DNA from: Zygnema cylindricum
Taxonomy: Eukaryota; Streptophyta; Zygnematophyceae; Zygnematales; Zygnemataceae
Reading direction: 5' to 3'
Assembly: GCA_037447655.1 (NCBI GenBank)
Contig: JBBHKE010001275.1
Location: 1-64,000, forward strand
DNA length: 64,000 nt
Below are positions 41,267 through 64,000 of this stretch, piece by piece (within the stretch, counting starts at the first letter, position 1; every line of letters begins with the position of its first letter). The notes beneath the pieces are model-generated. The model ran no database searches, was not told the origin of the DNA, and saw only the letters and a list, made by a program, of their open reading frames with translations. The position numbers were made by a program, and so were the translations under genes.

Positions 41267-41898
41267 GCTCACATTTAAACGGCGCGAAAGCTCTACGTCA
41301 TTTTCCCGGGAGACTCTCTCATTCTGCGTGCCTTCATCAGGACGGCAAAATCAGGAATATTAAATCCTGTTTAGTATCCACAGCCACACAAGAAAGAGCA
41401 AGGGCCTATTGTTAAGGACCTTCGCGCCGGCCAGCAACTGGTATGCGTGACAAACGCCTACAATCAAAAGTTTGTCAGCGAATTGTACTGTACCTTTTGC
41501 AACACCACCATCTTCCACGTCAGCTGCGTCACATCGGACATCGGCTGCATCGCGCCGATGCGCATCAATCGTTTTCGGCACGATGCGCTATTGCGCTGAG
41601 AGTAATCGAGCATCCCTAGCCGATAGACAAAATGTCCGTACATTACAGTACTGTACTTTTTAGCTCTTCGCAAGGGCGAGTCCTTTTTGAAATAAAATTC
41701 GCAGGGGCTGCTTTTTAAACCTTTATGAAAGAACTCGTGAGACCGCCCTCATAAAAGAATCTTTGGCGCCTCCGTGTTCCAATAATTGGCGTCCCGAACA
41801 TCCAGGTAATTCCACCGACAAAGGCTCACTATTCAGTATTCAATATTACACATGCGCAAATCGTTTCAGGAAAAGTACACGGAGAAGGTCTGACATAG
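41267..41898. other. Spacer between two family A MITEs, no gene recognised
   Basis: Average composition, short frames on both strands (60-73 codons) without recognisable motifs. Confidence 0.45.
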
Positions 41899-42461
41899 TA
41901 CACCGCCAATCGCTATTAGCGTAGAAGTTTCTTTAGCGTATATGAATAATTACCGTGGTTTACGCTAATTAAGAATTTGAAAATTTTGAAAAAAAACATA
42001 CATTCTAATTGTTTAATAATTATAATTTGGGTCTTTGAAAAAAGTAAATGTCGGTCGCAAACATGCTAACACTAGTATAGGTATTTGTACAAATCTGACA
42101 AATCGTACACAAATCGTACGTTCACACAGTCGAAACGTGGTTGTTGGACGAATATGTGCGAACGTGATATTTGACAGCCCCATTTGATCCCCTTTTTAGA
42201 CCGCACATTCTCGTGCGTCCGCGGCTACTAAACAAAATGAATTGTACTTTTTCACTTAAAATGGTACGTGTGTGTACGACTGACTCTGACCGTACACCAC
42301 ACTATTTAAAAAAAGGCGTACTTCCATTTTGTACGGTACTAAAAGATTAACCCTAAATAGAGTAAAGAAAAAAATAGAATGAACTACGCTAATGGAGATT
42401 AAAAATAAAAAAAAGCGGGACGGAATTAGCGTACACTACGCTAATAGCGATTGGCGGTGTA
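41899..42461 (+). repeat. MITE family A, full copy (A4), 563 bp
   Basis: TACACCGCCAATCGCTATTA to CTAATAGCGATTGGCGGTGT with the best-preserved inverted termini of the set. Ends 390 bp before the carrier ATG, so it is part of that gene's promoter region or 5' leader. Confidence 0.9.
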
Positions 42462-42497
42462 GTTTCTCTACTCCCTTTTCGTTTGTCAGGGAATCAC

Positions 42498-42498
<1 letters not shown>

Positions 42499-42532
<34 letters not shown>
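42499..42532 (+). repeat. (TC)n microsatellite in the carrier 5' leader region
   Basis: About 17 TC dinucleotides followed by a pyrimidine-poor CACACGCACACAC stretch. Such CT tracts are common in plant 5' untranslated regions. Confidence 0.9.
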
Positions 42533-42534
<2 letters not shown>

Positions 42535-42727
42535 CACACGCACACACCTGCAGCGACTATTCGCCCGCCCTCCTAAGGATTTTTTAAATCTGCTCTCTCT
42601 TTGTTTCATTTTGCACACGCAAAAGGCACCACTCTGCACAGTTTTTAAGGAAAAAATCGCTGAGAATTGCCAAATACACATTCATACAGTCGCTGCCATT
42701 TCTCTATATCTTGCTGAATATATCCCT

Positions 42728-42848
42728 GCTGCACTTAAAAGTGTTGAACTTCAAATTGTTGCACTTAAAAGTGTTGCAGTTCAATTTGCTGAGCTTAAAA
42801 GTGCTGCAGTTACAGTTGTTGCACTTAAAACTGTTGCAAAAGTTGATG
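42728..42848 (+). repeat. Four 30-bp tandem repeats ending at the carrier start codon
   Basis: Four imperfect units, each with GCACTTAAAAGTGTTG or GAGCTTAAAAGTGCTG, spaced exactly 30 bp, ending 3 bases before the ATG at 42852. They are open in a plus frame (ALKSVELQIV-type repeat) that differs from the carrier frame, so if transcribed they are untranslated or a small upstream frame. Confidence 0.85.
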
Positions 42849-42851
42849 TAG

Positions 42852-44505
42852 ATGGAGTTCTGGCCCGAGTTTCTTGCACACAATAGGCTGAGGGAGTTTG
42901 TAGCCGGGGGAGTAGGAGGCATGGCTGGTGTGATTGCCGGCCATCCTTTGGACACTTTGAAAACTCGAATCCAGCAGCCACAGTCATTTGGAGCTTTGCG
43001 AGCTGAGGGCGCCTTGGATATTTTGCAAAAGATGTGGAAATCGGAAGGGAAGACTTCTGTTTTCAAGGGAATGGGATCTCCTTTAGCTACCGTTGCTTTC
43101 CAGGTGACATTTGTCTTTATACTGGTGTCTACAGCATCGATAATTTATCAAGATTCTTTGTTTCAGAAAGATATGATTGGAAGGTGGTATTTTCCAAGTT
43201 CTGAAAAACGTCTTTTATTATTTGGAAATAACATCGTTTAATAATTTTTATAGTAGTATTGCTCGCCGCTTTGAATTCTGCATGACAAGTTGCTGAATCT
43301 GATTAATCTGAAGTGTCATGGCTTCTGTAGATTTTTTGAATACTGTAACTCTAAATTTTTAAACTGTTGTGCTTAATTACAAATGAATCACGTAACACCA
43401 CTATGTATAATTTTTTGTAGAAACAAATTGTATCAATAGTTTCCGCATTTACTGTAATCAGTAAGTTCTGCTTCACTTTTATCAGTCAGCACAGGATACT
43501 CGCAAACTTTTTCGTTCAGTATTGCGCCAGAAAAGAAAAATATTGGAAAACCACGCTGTTCGCAAATGTAAAATTGTGCATGATGTGTGCTGTTTGAAGC
43601 CGCGTTGAAATCCGTATATTGACCTGATACTGTCTTGTTGTCCTGTTCCTTTGATCCTTGTCTCATCCTTATATTGATCCTGATATTGTTCCTTTCAAAG
43701 GAGGTAGCTAACAGTGGTCATTTTGAGGCTGGCTGGGCAGAATGCAGTGACCTTTCAAGCCTATGCTTCACTTATCCGGTCCCTCTCGCAAAACAACCAA
43801 GTCTTGAATAGTCAAGGCAGTCCTCCCAGCTATTGGACAGTATCTTGGGCAGGAGCAGGTGCCGGCACCTTGCAATCCCTCATCCTTACACCCGTAGATC
43901 TCGTCAAAATTCACCTTCAGGTGAAAACAGAACCTGTAAACTATTCGAAAATCGCTGCTTCAAAGGTTGCTATCTCCAACGCCTTTTCTGCTGTCCGTCT
44001 ATCATCACTAGGAACAGCTTCTGAACCGTTTGAGTTATCAAAACGGATGATCACACCAAGCCGAGGCCCGCTTCAAGTTTTTCGGACCATCTTGCAAAAG
44101 GAAGGTATTCTAGGTCTATACCGGGGACTGGGGGTGACCTTGTTGAGAGACACGCCTGGTCACGCGGCTTATTTTGCAATTTATGAGTATTCAAGAGAGA
44201 TGATTCACCCGGGATGTCGAGCCCATGGGAATGAGGGCCTGGGAACAATGCTATTATCTGGTGGCTTAGCTGGATCGCTGAGCTGGTTGGTAGTTTACCC
44301 CATCGATGTGATTAAGTCACGTCTTCAAGCGCAAGGCCCAAATAGCATCTCGAGGTATAAGGGGATTATAGATTGCTATCAAAAGAGTGTGATAGAGGAT
44401 GGCTGGAAAGTTCTATGGAGAGGTCTTGGAGTGACATTGGCTCGGGCGTTCCTGGTCAACGCGGCCATTTTTGCAGCCTATGAGTCCAGCCTTCGATTAT
44501 TATGA
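42852..44505 (+). CDS. BAC2: Mitochondrial carrier, basic amino acid transporter (BAC2-like)
   Basis: Two exons, 42852-43103 and 43741-44505, phase 0 GT-AG intron of 637 bp, 338 residues. It starts MEFWPEFLAHNRLREFVAGG, very close to Arabidopsis BAC2 as I remember it. Three tandem carrier repeats are visible, each with a PxD-type signature: HPLDTLKTRIQQ (about 31-42), TPVDLVKIHLQV (about 128-139) and YPIDVIKSRLQA (about 265-276). EGILGLYRGLGVTLLRDTP and DGWKVLWRGLGVTLARAF are also typical. Members exchange arginine/ornithine-type basic amino acids across the inner mitochondrial membrane; the substrate is inferred from the family. It is about 40 residues longer than the 296-residue Arabidopsis protein because of a Ser/Ala-rich insertion after the second signature (about residues 142-182). 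Confidence 0.93.
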
Positions 44506-44591
44506 GTTTCCAGTATTTGAAAAAACTCTTCGTTTGTGTTCAACAAAGTTTAATTGTTGCCAAATAAGACAGACCAGAAGGAACTCTTGTG

Positions 44592-44597
44592 AATAAA
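44592..44597 (+). terminator. AATAAA polyadenylation signal of the carrier gene
   Basis: The canonical hexamer lies 87 bp after the stop codon in AT-rich sequence. Confidence 0.55.
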
Positions 44598-45741
44598 AGG
44601 ACTTGCTTTTTCCAAATTTAGCGACTCCAGGTTATCGAGCACATTGAATCATAAGTTGACCAATCACATTATGTGAGACAACTGTCCCAACCAGTTGGCC
44701 TCCCGCCGTCTGGAAATTTGAACAGGAATAAAAAAGGGGCATCTTCAGGTAGTAAATTACATAATAGATTAGATAACTGATGCTATTCCTCACAATTCGT
44801 AACCTAGGAATGGTATAATTGACAAGATGTTGTTTCTTACAACACAAAAGATGACCTGCCAGAGTGTTTTTCTGTCACGTGATTAACAAGTAGGGACGCT
44901 TGAAAGTAAAAACAGGAAATTATGTATAGTGTTTCAATTTGTCATGTAATCTGCGCTGTTTAAAACGACACTTTTTAGCGTTTGTAAATAGCTTATTGTA
45001 AATATCTTCAAAGACGTTGATAAAATGCTCAACTCTTTTTATCCCAATCGTGACTGAAGTATGTCTATTGGTACTTTCAGTTCACTAGAAATCTGTTTAG
45101 GATCCACACCAGGCTTGTGGTGTTTGGTTCAAACATTCCTTGGGTTAATGCAAGCCTGTTCTTTGTCTGATGTCATTTTCACTCTGTGAAACTGGTGTCG
45201 AACTACAATTAATTTTCATCCTTTTCATTTTGTTAATTTTGGCGTTGGTTTTGATTTTGATTTTGATCCTTTGGTTGTATTCGACACCAAGAATCGGATG
45301 GACAGTGGCATGTGACGATAATTATCATGCATTGAAACAAAGGACTTCATAGTCAACCGGCATCTATGACTATACTTGTATTTTTGAAGAGCATAATAGT
45401 TTATCTTAGAAGCCCGCTCGACAGTGCATGTAAATTTGTCATATACATATGGAAGAACCAGTTATTGATTTGAAAAGCTGTTTAAGTAGTGCTTTGGGCT
45501 TGGAGAGTAATGGTCTTATGGTTTGCCTTAGTATTCCAATTGTGATAAAAAAAAAACATATGCTTCTTCCTACAGTAGGCCAGTACCTTTCACTGTCATA
45601 CAATGAAATAAACACAATAGACAATTGCTGTGACGTCAACGGATCACAAAAGTGAAATGATGAAGACTGCACAATTAATATTGCACATAGGACATATTTG
45701 AACCTGCCAGTAACTATAAGAATATATTTGGCAGGATAAAT
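44598..45741. other. Intergenic, no gene recognised
   Basis: Short frames only; a GTTTTGATTTTGATTTTGAT microrepeat lies near 45248. No similarity recognised. Confidence 0.5.
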
Positions 45742-46740
45742 TAAAAAGCACGATGGTAAACCATTTGAGTCCGGTGGTACAAAAGGGGTGGCATGGCCAA
45801 AACATAAAACCTATCACGGCAATAAAAACTAAAGAGAGCAATGGGAACAACAACAAGGCAAATAAAAGCACCCAAACCCAAAATGAAAAGCACGACAACT
45901 CACAAATCCAAAACTACAACTCTAACCCCAACTCAATTATGTATCTATGAAAGGCAACCCCGTAAGTCCCCCCAACCCGGGGGAGCACGTTGAGGGAGGT
46001 CCGGAACACGACAACGATCCATAACCGCGATAGCGGATCGGAGGAGAATAGAAGCCTGCACTCGCTGTAAAGCCCACAGATAAACGTTGACGATAAAAAG
46101 ATGTATGGACCGAAGGAGGAGGGCTCCCAGGTCCTCGGCGCTCGGAAGCACGTCGAGCGCAAGTACGGAGAAAATCGTCCATTGCAACACCCAAACAACC
46201 AAAGATTTCGACCGCCATCGGAATAAAGTCATCCATAGGGTCCCTGTGAGCATAATCACGCTCCTTCGCCTTAGCGACATCACGAGCTGCCACCCCAACA
46301 TGTCGAGCCGCCCGACCAACAGCAGTAGCCGAAGAAGGGTTTGCCAAAACAATATCACCGAAGATGCGACGGGCACCATCAAGTAAAGCAACATCGATCC
46401 GACGTGATGGAATAATGTGAGAAACCTCCCGATGCACAGAAAAGCCCCCCTCCGAAGCAATAGTCGCAACAACGTCGCGAATAGTGTCGTGCGCCTGGAT
46501 CAAATCCCCCCCATGGGAGCAACGAAGCAAATGGACACCATCGGGCCCCAAAACACGACCACATGCACAAACAAGAGAGCCAAGTAAAGGAGGATGGGGG
46601 AGGCCAAGGAGAAATCGGAGGGTGGTGGTGAATTGAGCAGGTGAGAATCGGAGAGTGGACAAAATAGGTGTAGCCAAAAGCCAAGTTGCACTTTCGACAG
46701 TACAGGACACCCAAGACTTTGTAGATTCCCGTTCAGACAT
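45742..46740 (-). mobile_element. 5'-truncated LINE-like retrotransposon fragment
   Basis: Minus strand: the C-terminal coding part (46740-45937) is followed by about 190 bp of 3' untranslated sequence ending near 45742 (CATCGTGCTTTTTAATTT). The left end is set by the tail, the right end by loss of recognisable coding similarity. No clear target duplication. Confidence 0.65.
45937..46740 (-). pseudogene. LINE ORF2 C-terminal region (RT tail with nuclease-like domain)
   Basis: The frame shows LRFLLGLPHPPLLGSLVCAC, a Cys/His cluster (CACGRVLGPDGVHLLRC) and HDTIRDVVATIASEGGFSVH, then RRIDVALLDG and GDIVLANPS, then MAVEIFGCLGVAMDDFL. This layout matches the C-terminal region of non-LTR retrotransposon polyproteins common in green algae and bryophytes. 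The RIDV...GDIV core with acidic residues is reminiscent of restriction-like endonucleases; that is inference. The reverse transcriptase core is absent, so the fragment is inactive. The part of the frame beyond about 46740 is probably flank. Confidence 0.7.
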
Positions 46741-48269
46741 GCACATTACACAGTTTAAAGCTAGGCGTTGCAAATAGTTTTTTTTGTAAAAAGGCTGCAG
46801 CCGGAAAATTGACCGGTTGAAAAAAGAAAGTACAAAGAAAATGTACATATCGTCAAACGAAAAGGACAAACATGAACGCCAAGATAACCGAACCTTTACT
46901 GCTAGGCCGAGCCTACCGTAAGGGCATCATCACATGACGACGGGCTTATGAAGACCAGACCCACACCTGATAAAAGCATGATATTGTATCTCAGCCAGAA
47001 TTGCCCTGGTGAGCCAATGAAGTGAACTTGCTGTGGTGGACCTTCCCAAAAAAGAAAAGAATACTTGGCAAAAGGTACATGGAAAAACATATTAACTTCT
47101 AAATTTCTCATTGGACTAAAACAATGGTACGCCAATGCCCAGTCTCGGTCCTACCAGAAGAACCATTTTTTAACTTCTCATTTTTATTTTCTGGCCAAGC
47201 GTAAGAATTGCCATGCGTCGTGCCTTCAATGGCTATGGCTGATACGGCAGAATTATGCACGAATATAAACGCGGGCTTAAGATTCGGTAGGCATCTCCAA
47301 ACCAAAGCTTCGGCATCATGGGGCGGGGCCCTATGAGGCCGTTGAAAAACCGACAAAAGTCATCAATTCTTAGCCTGTTTCTGCGATTAAAGACGGGAAA
47401 GCTGGAACTCCATCGGCGTCGTCTTTTGAAGCTCACATTAACAGACATAAGTACAATTTATGTACGGTCAGGGACGAGTCATCACAAGTCGGCATGTGTT
47501 TTCTGGTGTCCAGCTGTCCGAAGGCAAGTCCCGGTAAGTAATTCAATTCTTCATTACATATGGTATGATATCGGCATCTCTGGCACATGTGATGTCCGTA
47601 CTACCGGTACTACCGGTACTTGACTAAGCTCCCTAATCAAAAGGCTTGGCAGCATTTCTGGGCTATTATAGCTGTCCGAATCTCACGGGATGTGAATCGA
47701 ACGGCCAAAATTGCGTTTTCATCGGAGTTTGACCCAAAAAGTGGTCCACCCAAAAAGGTTTTTTAACCTTTTACAATCCGACACAGACCGTAACCGGTTA
47801 ACGGTAACCGTAACGCTTTCAAGTGGAAGACCTCATGCTTCACTTGTACTTCTTGGTAGGATCAGGCTGTACTTTACCGGTCACATCTTGTTCGTATCTT
47901 GATGAGTGTCAAAGTACGATTTACCCGCTCTCGAAATAGTTGACTCCACTAACCACTTGGAAAGGGGACGCCGAAGTAATGGGCGGAAGCAAAAGAAGCG
48001 AAAGGGAGAAGGCGAAGAACAGGAGTGGAAGGAGAAAGCAATAGACAATCTACATCAAGCAGCGGATAGGGGTGGAGGGAAGGGGTGAAGAGGCAGGAGA
48101 TAGGGCGCACCTTGTAAGGCAGGAACGAGCAGAGAAATAGAGGGAGAGTGAGAGTGAGGGACATAGAGGAAAGGAAGACAGAAAGAGCGAGAGGGAGGAA
48201 AGAGAGAGCGAGAGAGAGAAGGAGAGGGAGAAGACAGGAGGTGAAGAAGAGGCTTCCTCATGCTGCAAT
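46741..48269. other. Upstream region of the BEACH gene
   Basis: No other gene recognised. 47615-47640 has a short CTACCGGTA repeat. 48110-48245 is GA-rich on the plus strand ((GA)n and GAGAGGGAG), just before the proposed start codon at 48270, in keeping with a purine-rich 5' leader. Confidence 0.5.

Positions 48270-64000
<15,731 letters not shown>

Overview
The window is nuclear DNA from a eukaryote of the green lineage. The three host genes look like streptophyte orthologues: a SPIRRIG-type BEACH protein, a BAC2-type mitochondrial carrier, and a plant-type FAD-dependent oxidoreductase. All three have GT-AG introns. The rest is AT-rich, packed with transposons, MITE-like repeats and purine/pyrimidine tracts. 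A streptophyte alga or early-diverging land plant is my best guess, inferred from protein resemblance only; I cannot name the species.

Layout. 1-12.5 kb is a nest of mobile elements: a decayed, minus-strand Ty1/copia element, two solo LTRs of the same family with perfect 5-bp target duplications, and a broken plus-strand copy of a two-ORF DDE (pogo/Tc1-like) DNA transposon. 12.5-19.5 kb has no convincing gene, only purine-rich tracts and MITEs. 19.5-25.7 kb is a fuller minus-strand copy of the same transposon. Its ORF1 lies on the same strand inside a 2.6-kb gap that looks like an intron of the transposase gene, and its non-coding parts are full of inverted CGACGA / TCGTCGCTG motifs. 25.7-28.5 kb holds MITEs. 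28.6-36.2 kb (minus) is a complete nine-exon FAD oxidoreductase gene whose introns carry repeats, including a roughly 600-bp polypurine tract. 36.2-42.5 kb is a dense cluster of nested and repeated short elements. 42.85-44.5 kb (plus) is the two-exon carrier gene. 45.7-46.7 kb (minus) is a 5'-truncated LINE-like fragment. 48.3 kb to the window edge (plus) is the SPIRRIG/BEACH gene, cut off in its WD40 repeats.

Host genes: the carrier should move basic amino acids across the inner mitochondrial membrane. The oxidoreductase belongs to the D-amino-acid/glycine oxidase fold group and has a possible organellar targeting leader. The BEACH protein is a membrane-trafficking and mRNA-granule scaffold. 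I see no operon-like relation among them. The most unusual feature is the two-ORF DDE transposon with its intron-nested ORF1 and palindromic motif arrays. Also notable is a set of MITE families that share the terminal motif CTAATAGCGATTGGCGGTGTA or close variants; one of them places an in-frame ATG upstream of the oxidoreductase start.
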